A DNA stretch of 10,504 nucleotides from Paludibacter sp. (GCA_028748945.1 JAQTOL010000070.1:1-10504), one strand, 5' to 3'. Shown: positions 1 to 6,953, counted from the stretch's first letter. Notes: generated by a model not told the origin, from the letters alone. Translations and numbers: made by a program.

Positions 1-129
1 TACCAATTAAGCGGCAATTATTTACAAGCACTGGATTTTTTGACCGATCCCGAAGCCGATCTGCCCGCCGAAGTTATCAACGACACACTGGAGGCGTTAG
101 GGGGCGAACTGGAAGAAATATATACCTGA
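1..129 (+). pseudogene. Partial Siphovirus Gp157-like protein (N-terminal fragment)
   Basis: Reading from base 1 in frame 1 gives about 42 residues ending at TGA 127-129. Residues such as YQLSGNYLQALDFL, then NDTLEALGGELEE, resemble the start of the Siphovirus Gp157 family, a small phage protein of poorly known role. Its usual N-terminus is an L-[YE]-[EQ]-L-[ST]-x-x-Y helix followed by a DTLEA-x-x-GELE motif. The family normally continues as a long coiled coil, but here the similarity stops near base 115 and the stop codon lies in sequence belonging to a xylanase gene. The true start lies left of the window. Base composition (about 48% G+C over bases 1-120) is richer than the rest of the window. 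The fragment is either a rearranged prophage remnant or the edge of an assembly chimera. The family assignment is from memory of the motif. Confidence 0.6.
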
Positions 130-319
130 ATCCCAACGTTATGGTATCACCATTTGGGGCATTTCAGATAATGCCAAAGAGCATACAAACTCGATTCCAG
201 ATGATGCACCTTGTTTGTGGGATGCAAATTATGCCCGAAAACATGCCTACAAAGGCTTTGCCGACGGACTCGCAGGTGAAGATGTAAGTGCAGGTTTTTC
301 TGGCGAGCTTCAATATTAA
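122..319 (+). pseudogene. 3' end of a GH10 endo-beta-1,4-xylanase gene (fragment)
   Basis: Frame 2 from base 122 to the TAA at 317-319 encodes about 65 residues. They contain IPESQRYGITIWGISDN, then DANYARKHAYKGFADGLAG, the typical C-terminal end of Bacteroidetes GH10 xylanases: the last barrel strand with its Trp, then the Asn-Tyr-x-Arg-Lys-x-Ala-Tyr-Lys-Gly motif. Both catalytic glutamates would lie upstream and are absent. Frame 2 has a stop at 98-100, and the sequence before about base 115 is Gp157-like in another frame, so the gene is cut at a junction. This is a different GH10 type from the intact gene at 4684-5814, which lacks this C-terminal extension. The strong terminator just downstream suits the true 3' end of a transcription unit. 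Confidence 0.8.
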
Positions 320-339
320 CAACTTATTTTTTCAAACTA

Positions 340-390
340 AAAATCACTCCACGTTTCCGTGTGGAAAGTGGAGTGATTTTCTTTGTTTTT
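340..390 (+). terminator. Strong intrinsic terminator after the GH10 fragment
   Basis: A perfect 13-bp inverted repeat, AAAATCACTCCAC (340-352) and GTGGAGTGATTTT (368-380), encloses a further 5-bp stem, TTTCC (354-358) with GGAAA (363-367), and a GTGT loop. Only G353 is unpaired. A T-rich run (about 377-391) follows. It starts 20 bp after the GH10 stop. The A-rich left flank and T-rich right flank would allow some bidirectional activity, but no convergent gene is visible. Confidence 0.9.
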
Positions 391-647
391 TCTAATAAAA
401 TCATATTCTGAGATTATGATTCAGTAACTCCTGTTGATAATTTTTCTAAGCTCTGTTTTATAATCTCAAGTACCAATACATAAAAAACATCTTAAATAAT
501 TGAAGGGAAAAAAAATATTTTCAGTTGATTATAAATGCAAAATATCTTATGATGAGTGGTTAACAGAAAATATCAGGGAGTAAAACTTTAAGATTACAAT
601 AAATATAAGCAACAATTAAACAGCACACAAATAGATTTTTTAACATA
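391..647. other. AT-rich intergenic region with the presumed symporter promoter
   Basis: No open reading frame here looks like a gene. Because a terminator lies at its left edge, the promoter of the symporter should lie here, but I could not find a convincing Bacteroidetes -33 TTTG / -7 TAnnTTTG pair. A 9-bp inverted repeat, TGAGATTAT (409-417) and ATAATCTCA (460-468), has a 42-nt loop and could form a weak stem. TATTTTCAGTTGAT at 516-529 recurs exactly at 2288-2301. The start at 648 has only an A/T-rich leader and no Shine-Dalgarno sequence, as is common in this phylum. Confidence 0.5.
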
Positions 648-2108
648 ATGAAATCAAGTTCACAAAAAGTCTCAATTATAGAGAAAATAGGCTATAGCTT
701 AGGCGATTTGGCCGCAAATCTTATTTTTCAAACCTTAATGACATTTATAGCTTTCTTTTATACAGATGTTTTTAAAATTCCACCGGCTTCCGCTTCCGTA
801 ATTATTTTTGTGGGGGGTATGATAGGAGCTTCGTTTAACCCGATAATGGGAGCTATTGCCGATCGCACCGTAACCCGATGGGGAAAGTTCCGTCCCTGGA
901 TATTATGGACTTCAGTTCCTTTTGGAATAATTGCATTATTAACATTTACAACCCCAAATTTCGGTCCTCACGGAAAACTCATTTACGCATTTGTAACTTA
1001 TATATTTTTAGTACTTATATATTCTGCCAATAATCTTCCTTACTCAGCTTTAAGTGGAGTAATGACCGGGGATATGTCAGAAAGAAACAGCATTTCATCC
1101 TACCGTTTTATTGCCGTTATGATTGCTCAGTTTATTGTTCAGGCATTGCTTTTACCACTTGTTTTAATTTTCGGTGCTGGAGACAAAACAATCGGATTCG
1201 AAAAAGTGATGACAATTTTTGCCATTACCGGTGTTATTTTCTTTATCATTACGTTCCTGACAACAAGGGAAAGAATTATTCCAAAACCGGAGCAAAAATC
1301 AAGTGTGAAGCAAGATATTAAAGATCTTTCAAAAAACAAACCATGGTTAGCCATGTTGTTTCTGACTATTTTAGTGTTTATAACTTTATCGCTAAAAGGT
1401 GGAATGTATGTTTATTATTTTGAAAACTATTTAGATAATGCACAACTGGCAGCTTTTCTTCAAAATATTGGCTTGAATGGCCTTATTGATAATTTAAATT
1501 CACTTTTAACCAGAATTGGGTTGGTTGGATTTGTCTGGCCTAAAGATGCAGCTACTTCAGGCTTTAGCTTATTTAATGGAGGTGGTATTATTTTTATGAT
1601 TCTGGGAATTTCCTTTTCAAAAAAACTGGCAGACAGATTTGGAAAACGCGATGTATTTGTTGTGGGCCTGATATTATCAACCATTTGCTTATTTGCATTT
1701 CTATTTTTCTCTAAAGAATCCGTTGGATTAGTTTTTATTGCACAATTATTTCATGGATTTTTTTACGGACTCACTATTCCGCTATTATGGGCAATGATTG
1801 CCGATGTGGCTGATTATTCGGAAATGAGAAATAATCGTCGTGCTACCGGAATTATTTTTTCAGCAATGATATTCGGGCTGAAAGCAGGATTGAGTATTGG
1901 TGGTGCTTTAGTGGCAGGGATTTTAGCCTTTTTTGGCTATAACGAACAACTGGCAGTTCAGGCTGAAAATACAATACAAGGAATTAAGTTATCAGTTAGT
2001 GTGTTCCCAACCATTACTTTTTTATTAGCAGCCTGCTGTTTGTTTTTTTATGAAATAGACAAGAAAAAAGAAATTGAAATAGAAAATTCTCTAAAGAAAA
2101 AACGTTAA
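648..2108 (+). CDS. GPH-family (MelB/XylP-type) oligosaccharide:cation symporter
   Basis: This 486-residue inner-membrane protein has about 12 hydrophobic segments, the usual length and topology for the glycoside-pentoside-hexuronide:cation symporter family of the major facilitator superfamily. Diagnostic features are the N-terminal IGYSLGD (residues 14-20), NPIMG (64-68) and the cytoplasmic loop ADRTVTRWGKFRPWIL (71-86). Asp20 matches the MelB sugar-binding Asp19, and Asp142 in GDMSER matches MelB Asp124. The MelB cation-site aspartates 55 and 59 appear as Gly60 and Asn64. The neighbouring xylanase, GH43 and esterases make xylo-oligosaccharides or arabinoxylo-oligosaccharides the likely substrates (inference). 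It follows a terminator, so it probably starts its own transcript. Its 3' part (residues 262-486) is duplicated at 3961-4638. The family is certain, the substrate is not. Confidence 0.9.
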   Translation: MKSSSQKVSIIEKIGYSLGDLAANLIFQTLMTFIAFFYTDVFKIPPASASVIIFVGGMIGASFNPIMGAIADRTVTRWGKFRPWILWTSVPFGIIALLTFTTPNFGPHGKLIYAFVTYIFLVLIYSANNLPYSALSGVMTGDMSERNSISSYRFIAVMIAQFIVQALLLPLVLIFGAGDKTIGFEKVMTIFAITGVIFFIITFLTTRERIIPKPEQKSSVKQDIKDLSKNKPWLAMLFLTILVFITLSLKGGMYVYYFENYLDNAQLAAFLQNIGLNGLIDNLNSLLTRIGLVGFVWPKDAATSGFSLFNGGGIIFMILGISFSKKLADRFGKRDVFVVGLILSTICLFAFLFFSKESVGLVFIAQLFHGFFYGLTIPLLWAMIADVADYSEMRNNRRATGIIFSAMIFGLKAGLSIGGALVAGILAFFGYNEQLAVQAENTIQGIKLSVSVFPTITFLLAACCLFFYEIDKKKEIEIENSLKKKR

Positions 2109-2651
2109 TATACAGATAATAATCTAAATAAAGTAGCCAACAAAATGAATTTATATATTTCAATTCAAAGTATATCTTTAATAAGATAGCTAACCTGTTG
2201 TAATTTAGGATAATTTAATTGATACAACTTACTTTTTCAAATAAAAAAATGTCAATATATATATCAATTGTTTTTTGCTTTTATCTGTATTTTCAGTTGA
2301 TAGCACAAATTGTAACAAGTTGATAAATATATGTAACATACAGGGTATTTCATTTTTGTTTTTGTATTTATATTTGTTAGCTATTTTGGAACTTCATTCA
2401 GGTTTATAATTATTTCACATTTTTATTTCAGACTGAAACAAAATATGAATTATTTTAGTTGTTTTTAGTGAATTAAATTTTCATTTAATCGTAATATCAA
2501 GATTTACAAGAAAAATTACAAGCATATTTTTAATGATTCAATATTTCAGTTGCTTTTCAACAGTTTCAATAATTAATTACTTATGATATTTTCTCAATAA
2601 ATACATTCTTGTTTTGTTACTCTCATTTATTAACTTTTAATATTTTGTTTT
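2109..2651. other. 543-bp AT-rich intergenic region, possible long leader
   Basis: No coding potential is visible. The first bases after the symporter stop still match the flank of the duplicate (TTAATATAC, then GATAAT), and TTTATATATTT at 2150-2160 recurs at 4667-4677. Small inverted repeats are TATCTT/AAGATA (2173-2188) and the near-palindrome TTTCAG-A-CTGAAA (2426-2438). TTTCAGTTG occurs near 2292 and 2544. A possible -7 box, TATATTTG, lies at 2369-2376. There is no obvious terminator behind the symporter gene, so readthrough into the next gene cannot be excluded. Confidence 0.5.
2369..2376 (+). promoter_or_regulatory. Candidate Bacteroidetes -7 element (TATATTTG)
   Basis: TATATTTG fits the TAnnTTTG consensus of the Bacteroidetes housekeeping sigma factor. 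No TTTG stands at the expected distance upstream. An alternative is TTTG 2361-2364, 17 bp before TATTTTGG (2382-2389), which has one mismatch. Transcription from here would give a leader of roughly 270 bases for the gene at 2652. In such AT-rich DNA the match may be chance. Confidence 0.2.
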
Positions 2652-3908
2652 ATGAAAAAAACTACACTATTATTAACATTTTTCGGTTTAAGTATGGTCT
2701 TATCAGCCCAAACAAAAATCACTTTTGAAGATGCAGAAATTGGATCTACCGGCGGTGCTACTGCTATGTGGGATGGAGGAACTGTCGATGTTGTTGCAAA
2801 TACCTATACAACCGGTAATCCTTCATCAAAGGCATTACATGTACTAAACACAAATTATCTCCCTGTTTATTTTGGGAATGTACCTATTCCTGCAGGAGCT
2901 GAGACTTTGTATTCTAAAATCAAGGTGAAATACCTTATTATTGGTGGTACTGACACTAATTATCCTACCTTAGAAGTCTTTTCATCACCAAGTTCTTCTT
3001 TAGCAGGTGCTACTGAAAAAATTGGAGAGGTTGGTTGGGCCGGATTATGGGGTACTGCAGAAATTGGAATTTGGAAAACAGTAGAATTTACTTTTGCAAA
3101 CTCTATTTTAAAACCAGTACCTTCCGGAAATTTAATTTTGAAATTATCAAAGAGTAATACGGAATACTTAATTGATGATGTAGAGTTGGTACTTATACCG
3201 GTTGCAACCCCTACCGTTATTGTGAACGATTTTGAAGCAAATAATCTGACCGATGTTTTAGCTATGAAACGTTGGAGCACAACTGATGCTTCTGCAATTG
3301 TTGAATCAAATCCTACAAATGCTGCGAACAAATCAGTTCATATTCTGGCTACCAATTGGAATTCCTGTCTTGAACAAATAATTGCACTTCCTGCCGGCAA
3401 AGTTTTAGCTGATTACGATAAACTTACTTTCGATGTTTATCTTAATAATATCGATGGTACAGATAATACTTACAAAGATATCGAACTATATTTAGACGGA
3501 ACAAAGGTAATGCACCCTCAAAGTGCGGGTGTTGCAAATGCATGGGAAACAAAGGTATTTATGCTGGATACCATAAGTTCAATCACAAGTTATGGCAATT
3601 CCTTTAAACTGGATTTAGGTATCAATAGCAATAAAGCTAATTATTATCTGGATAACATAAAACTTACTGAAAAGACTGGAACCGGATTTTCAAAAAATAC
3701 TTTTAATGTTCTGACATTCAAAAGGACAGGAAACACATTGTACTTTAATCAAACTATCGATAGAATTGAAATTGTTGATTTGGGTGGTCGTAATGTAATT
3801 ACAGCTAAGAATATAAATGAAATTAATATTTCAAACCTTAATAATGGAGTTTATCTAATGAAATCTTTGGTAATGGGCGAAACTTATATTAAAAAAATTA
3901 TAAATTAA
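2652..3908 (+). CDS. Secreted tandem carbohydrate-binding-like protein with T9SS sorting domain
   Basis: The 418-residue product starts with a signal peptide (residues 1-19, cut after LSA). Two related modules of about 155 residues follow (22-181 and 190-339). They align on FE near the start, a Trp (W40 and W208), the pair LHVLNTNY / VHILATNW, an IPAG/LPAG turn and a closing YLIDDVEL / YYLDNIKL strand. This is a beta-sandwich pattern like the CBM4-type modules inserted in Bacteroidetes GH10 xylanases such as Prevotella bryantii Xyn10C (from memory). Residues 345-418 look like a type A T9SS C-terminal sorting domain: IEIVDLGGRNV, INISNLNNGVYLMK, and a final basic KKIIN. No catalytic domain is present. 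By inference it is a surface xylan-binding protein, though binding is not proven. It sits between the intact symporter and its broken copy. Confidence 0.75.
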   Translation: MKKTTLLLTFFGLSMVLSAQTKITFEDAEIGSTGGATAMWDGGTVDVVANTYTTGNPSSKALHVLNTNYLPVYFGNVPIPAGAETLYSKIKVKYLIIGGTDTNYPTLEVFSSPSSSLAGATEKIGEVGWAGLWGTAEIGIWKTVEFTFANSILKPVPSGNLILKLSKSNTEYLIDDVELVLIPVATPTVIVNDFEANNLTDVLAMKRWSTTDASAIVESNPTNAANKSVHILATNWNSCLEQIIALPAGKVLADYDKLTFDVYLNNIDGTDNTYKDIELYLDGTKVMHPQSAGVANAWETKVFMLDTISSITSYGNSFKLDLGINSNKANYYLDNIKLTEKTGTGFSKNTFNVLTFKRTGNTLYFNQTIDRIEIVDLGGRNVITAKNINEINISNLNNGVYLMKSLVMGETYIKKIIN

Positions 3909-3930
3909 TTGATTTTGAAGTTTTAAGTTT

Positions 3931-3964
3931 CTAATGAGACTGCCTTTTCAGGCAGTCTCATTAG
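3931..3964 (+). terminator. 14-bp perfect hairpin after the binding-protein gene, T-tract missing
   Basis: CTAATGAGACTGCC (3931-3944) and GGCAGTCTCATTAG (3951-3964) pair perfectly around a TTTTCA loop, 22 bp after the stop codon. This is the shape and place of an intrinsic terminator, but it is followed by ATAAAGCACAAC, which is symporter sequence, rather than by a T-run. The last bases of the right arm (TTAG, 3961-3964) are also the first bases of the duplicated symporter segment. The T-tract may have been lost when the two were joined, so termination may be weak and GH10 could be reached by readthrough. Confidence 0.6.
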
Positions 3965-4638
3965 ATAAAGCACAACTGGCAACTTTTCTTTAAAACATTG
4001 GCTTCAATGGCCTTATTGATAACTTAAATTCGCTTTTAACAAGAATTGGGTTGGTTGGATTTGTCTGGTCTAAAGATGCTGCTACTTCAGGCTTTAGTTT
4101 GTTTAATGGAGGTGGCATTATTTTTATGATTCTGGGGATTTCCTTTTCAAAAAAACTGGCGGACAGATTTGGAAAACGCGATGTATTTGTTGTGGGCCTG
4201 GTACTATCAACTATTTGCTTATTAGCATTTCTATTTTTCTCTAAAGAATCCGTTGGTTTGGTTTTTATTGCGCAATTATTTCATGGATTTTTTTACGGAC
4301 TTACTATTCCGCTATTATGGGCAATGATTGCCGATGTGGCTGATTATTCGGAAATGAAAAATAATCGTCGTGCTACCGGAATTATTTTTTCAGCAATGAT
4401 ATTCGGGTTGAAAGCAGGATTGAGTATTGGTGGTGCTTTAGTGGCAGGTATTTTAGCTTTTTTTGGCTATAACGAACAACTGACAGTTCAGGCTGAAAAT
4501 ACAATACAGGGAATTAAGTTATCAGTTAGTGTGTTCCCAACCATTACTTTTTTATTAGCAGCCTCCTGTTTGTTTTTTTATGAAATAGACAAGAAAAAAG
4601 AAATTGAAATAGAGCAAGCGCTTAAAAAAGACCGTTAA
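3961..4638 (+). pseudogene. 5'-truncated duplicate of the GPH symporter gene
   Basis: From base 3961 the sequence matches 1431-2108 without gaps, about 95% identical by eye, and covers codons 262-486 of the intact symporter. The N-terminal half, including the RWGKF loop and sugar-binding Asp, is absent. The CAA codon for Gln272 is TAA here (3991-3993), so the frame is also broken near its left end. Only a TTG at 4051 or later internal ATGs could restart, giving about half a transporter. Most differences are silent, and the C-terminal tail differs (IENSLKKKR in the intact copy, IEQALKKDR here), so the two copies probably diverged as working genes before this one was cut. The stop is 45 bp before the GH10 start, so the remnant may still act as transcribed leader. 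Confidence 0.9.
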
Positions 4639-4683
4639 TATACTGATAATGTAATACAAATAATAATTTATATATTTATAGAG

Positions 4684-5814
4684 ATGAAATTAATTAACCA
4701 ATTTCTACTAATCACATTTTCCATTTTGATATTACTTGTTTCATGTTCTGCAAAAAAGAGAACAACATTAAAAGAAGCATTTGCTGATAAATTCCTAATT
4801 GGAACAGCCATGAATTCGAAACAAATAAATGGACTGGATAGTGCTTCAATTCGTGTAATAAAAGAACAATTTAGTGCAATTGTCCCTGAAAATGTCATGA
4901 AAAGTGAGGTTATTCAGCCCGTTGAGGGAGAATTTGATTTTTCGTTGGCCGATCAGTTTGTTAAATTTGGCGAAAAGAACAATTTATTTATTACCGGTCA
5001 TACCTTAATCTGGCATTCACAACTTCCCGGTTGGTTTTGTGTTGATGCAAAAGGGAATAACGTAAGCCCTGAAATACTGAAGCAACGGATGAAAACACAT
5101 ATTTATGCTTTGGTTGGTCGTTATAAAGGGCGGGTGAAAGGTTGGGATGTGGTAAATGAAGCCATTGAGGACGATGGTAGCTGGAGAAAAAGCAAATTCT
5201 ATGAAATTTTAGGAGAAGATTATATCCGCTTGGCTTTTCAATATGCTCACGAAGCGGATCCTCAGGCCGAATTATATTACAATGATTATTCTATGGCTCT
5301 TCCCGGAAAACGTGATGCAGTAGTAAAAATGGTAAATAAACTGCAACAACAGGGAGTGAAGATTGATGGAATCGGTATGCAGGGTCACATGACCATGGAT
5401 TTTCCTTCCGTCGAAGAATTTGAAAAAAGCATTATTGCATTTTCGAATACGGGTGTAAAAGTAATGATAACCGAAATGGATATCTCTGTTTTACCGAAAC
5501 CGGGTAAAAATGTAGGAGCTGATGTATCACTTAATTTCAAATATGATAAAGAGCTGAATCCATACGCCGGCAGTCTGCCCGATTCAGTTGCTACTGCATT
5601 GCAGAATCGATATGCCGACTTTTTTCGCTTATTTTTAAAATATAAAGATAAAATCAGTCGTGTTACTGTTTGGGGCGTTAACGATGCTCAATCATGGAGG
5701 AATAATTGGCCGGTACGTGGACGAACCGATTATCCTTTACTTTTCGACCGAAATAATAATCCAAAACCTATTGTAGAGATAATTATTAAAGAGGCTGAAG
5801 AGGCAAAAAAATGA
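4684..5814 (+). CDS. GH10 endo-beta-1,4-xylanase, lipoprotein
   Basis: This 376-residue enzyme hydrolyses internal beta-1,4 bonds of xylan with retention. A type II signal peptide ends in LLVS-Cys21, so it should be lipid-anchored. After the Cys comes SAKKR, without the acidic residues of the usual surface-export signal, so it may face the periplasm (inference). The GH10 barrel covers about residues 27-372. Visible motifs are PEN (68-70), [14 protein letters not shown] (105-118), WDVVNEA with acid/base Glu159, QGH (233-235) and ITEMD with nucleophile Glu264, plus VTVWGVND near the end. All key residues are present and there is no binding-module insertion, unlike many Bacteroidetes GH10 enzymes. 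It leads the run GH10-GH43-esterase-esterase, 88 bp ahead of GH43. No Shine-Dalgarno sequence is seen. Confidence 0.96.
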   Translation: MKLINQFLLITFSILILLVSCSAKKRTTLKEAFADKFLIGTAMNSKQINGLDSASIRVIKEQFSAIVPENVMKSEVIQPVEGEFDFSLADQFVKFGEKNNLFITGHTLIWHSQLPGWFCVDAKGNNVSPEILKQRMKTHIYALVGRYKGRVKGWDVVNEAIEDDGSWRKSKFYEILGEDYIRLAFQYAHEADPQAELYYNDYSMALPGKRDAVVKMVNKLQQQGVKIDGIGMQGHMTMDFPSVEEFEKSIIAFSNTGVKVMITEMDISVLPKPGKNVGADVSLNFKYDKELNPYAGSLPDSVATALQNRYADFFRLFLKYKDKISRVTVWGVNDAQSWRNNWPVRGRTDYPLLFDRNNNPKPIVEIIIKEAEEAKK

Positions 5815-5899
5815 ATTTGAAAATTCGAGAATTTGAAAATGAATAATGTAAAAACAGTTATTACTTCATTCATCCAATCAACTGATTAACTGATTAACT
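5813..5899 (+). repeat. Short direct repeats in the GH10-GH43 gap
   Basis: GAATTTGAAAAT occurs twice (5813-5824 and 5829-5840), the first copy overlapping the GH10 stop codon. GAATTT/AAATTC (5813-5826) is also a small inverted repeat. AACTGATT is repeated about 2.5 times (5880-5899) just before the GH43 start. AATCAACTGA at 5876-5885 is the reverse complement of TCAGTTGATT at 521-530. No terminator is present, consistent with cotranscription. Function is unknown. Confidence 0.6.
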
Positions 5900-5902
5900 A
5901 AA

Positions 5903-6874
5903 ATGAAACAACCAAGATATTTAGTCCCAAATCTTTATACTGCCGATCCGGCTGTACATATTTTCGATGGAAAAATATTTATTTATCCGTCGCACGATGT
6001 AGAATCAGGCATTCCGGAAAATGATAATGGTGATCATTTTGATATGCGTGATTATCATGTATTTTCAATGGAATCAATCGATGGCGAAGTAACCGATCAT
6101 GGCGAAGTACTTCACGTTAAAGATATTCCATGGGCAGGCCGTCAACTTTGGGATAGCGATACAGCCTATAAAGATGGAAAGTATTATATTTATTTTTCAC
6201 TCAAAGACAAAAATGATGTTTTCCATATCGGAGTTGCCATAAGTAAAAGTCCGGAAGGCCCTTTTGTAGCAGAGGACAATCCGATAAAAGGTAGTTATTC
6301 TATCGATCCTTGTGTTTTCAGGGATGAGGATGGCATTCATTACATGTATTTCGGCGGTTTGTGGGGTGGACAATTGCAACGCTATCGCAAAAATAAAGCT
6401 ATTGAGTGCGGCCATGAACCGGCTGACAACGAACCTGCTTTATGTCCGAAGGTAGTGAAAATCAGTGAAAATATGCTGGAATTTGCAGATGAACCACAGG
6501 ATTTGGTTATTTTGGATGAAAAAGGAGAACCTATTAAAGCGGGTGACCATGATCGTCGTTTTTTTGAAGCATCTTGGGTGCACAAATACATGGGTAAATA
6601 TTATTATTCATATTCCACCGGAAATACACATTTCTTGTGTTATGCAATCAGTGATTCACCTTACGGACCATTCACTTATCAAGGCGTAATTCTTACTCCG
6701 GTAGTAGGATGGACAACTCATCATTGCATTACTGAAATTGAAGGTAAATGGTATTTGTTCCATCACGACAGCCGACCTTCAGGCGGAAAAACATGGCTCA
6801 GAAGCCTGAAAGTGGTAGAATTGGAATACAATACAGATGGAACGATTAAAACTATTGAAGGATTAATAAACTAA
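5903..6874 (+). CDS. GH43 beta-xylosidase / alpha-L-arabinofuranosidase, cytoplasmic
   Basis: This 323-residue single-domain five-bladed propeller enzyme inverts the anomeric centre. The triad is visible: base Asp15 in ADPAVHIF, pKa-modulating Asp135 in YSIDPCVF and acid Glu222 in RRFFEASW. The compact length, the YPSHD motif (28-32) and the lack of an accessory beta-sandwich suggest the subfamily-1 type, whose members include Prevotella XynB-like exo-enzymes (family knowledge, from memory). There is no signal peptide or membrane segment, so it should work in the cytoplasm on imported xylo-oligosaccharides, in step with the GPH symporter. It lies between GH10 and the acetylesterase on the same strand. 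Whether it prefers xylosyl or arabinosyl ends cannot be read from the sequence. Confidence 0.93.
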   Translation: MKQPRYLVPNLYTADPAVHIFDGKIFIYPSHDVESGIPENDNGDHFDMRDYHVFSMESIDGEVTDHGEVLHVKDIPWAGRQLWDSDTAYKDGKYYIYFSLKDKNDVFHIGVAISKSPEGPFVAEDNPIKGSYSIDPCVFRDEDGIHYMYFGGLWGGQLQRYRKNKAIECGHEPADNEPALCPKVVKISENMLEFADEPQDLVILDEKGEPIKAGDHDRRFFEASWVHKYMGKYYYSYSTGNTHFLCYAISDSPYGPFTYQGVILTPVVGWTTHHCITEIEGKWYLFHHDSRPSGGKTWLRSLKVVELEYNTDGTIKTIEGLIN

Positions 6875-6911
6875 TCTATTTTTGTTAGTATATTTGTAAA
6901 TCCAACTTATT

Positions 6912-6928
6912 CAAAGTTTTAAACTTTG
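6912..6928. repeat. Near-perfect palindrome CAAAGTTT-T-AAACTTTG
   Basis: Arms of 8 bp around one T lie 25 bp before the esterase start. The loop is too tight and the stem too AT-rich for a good terminator. It could be a dimeric operator or mRNA structure. A TATATTTG box (6889-6896) lies just upstream but has no paired -33 TTTG, so a separate promoter is only a possibility. Confidence 0.35.
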
Positions 6929-6953
6929 TCGAGTTGATTTTAATTTATTAAAA

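Noticed and set aside
2145..2189. Small ORF ATG 2145 to TAG in the symporter 3' flank, as a decayed GH10 start
   Set aside because: It gives only about 14 residues and does not resemble the GH10 signal peptide. Its TTTATATATTT match to the GH10 upstream region is short and AT-only.
2960..3331. 123-codon antisense reading frame inside the binding-protein gene
   Set aside because: It lies wholly opposite a well-supported gene, has no family resemblance, and its composition mirrors the sense codons.
4051..4638. A 195-residue transporter gene starting at TTG 4051
   Set aside because: It is the C-terminal half of a GPH symporter, lacking the first six or so membrane segments and the sugar site. 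Homology extends left to 3961 through a stop codon, so it is a remnant and not an independent gene.
3909..4683. Insertion sequence as the cause of the symporter duplication
   Set aside because: No transposase, terminal inverted repeats or target-site duplication is visible at either edge. Only a 4-base overlap at 3961-3964 is seen.
6889..6928. Internal promoter plus operator before the SASA esterase
   Set aside because: TATATTTG has no -33 partner at the right spacing and the palindrome is AT-rich. Cotranscription with GH43 is simpler, so only the palindrome is listed, at low confidence.
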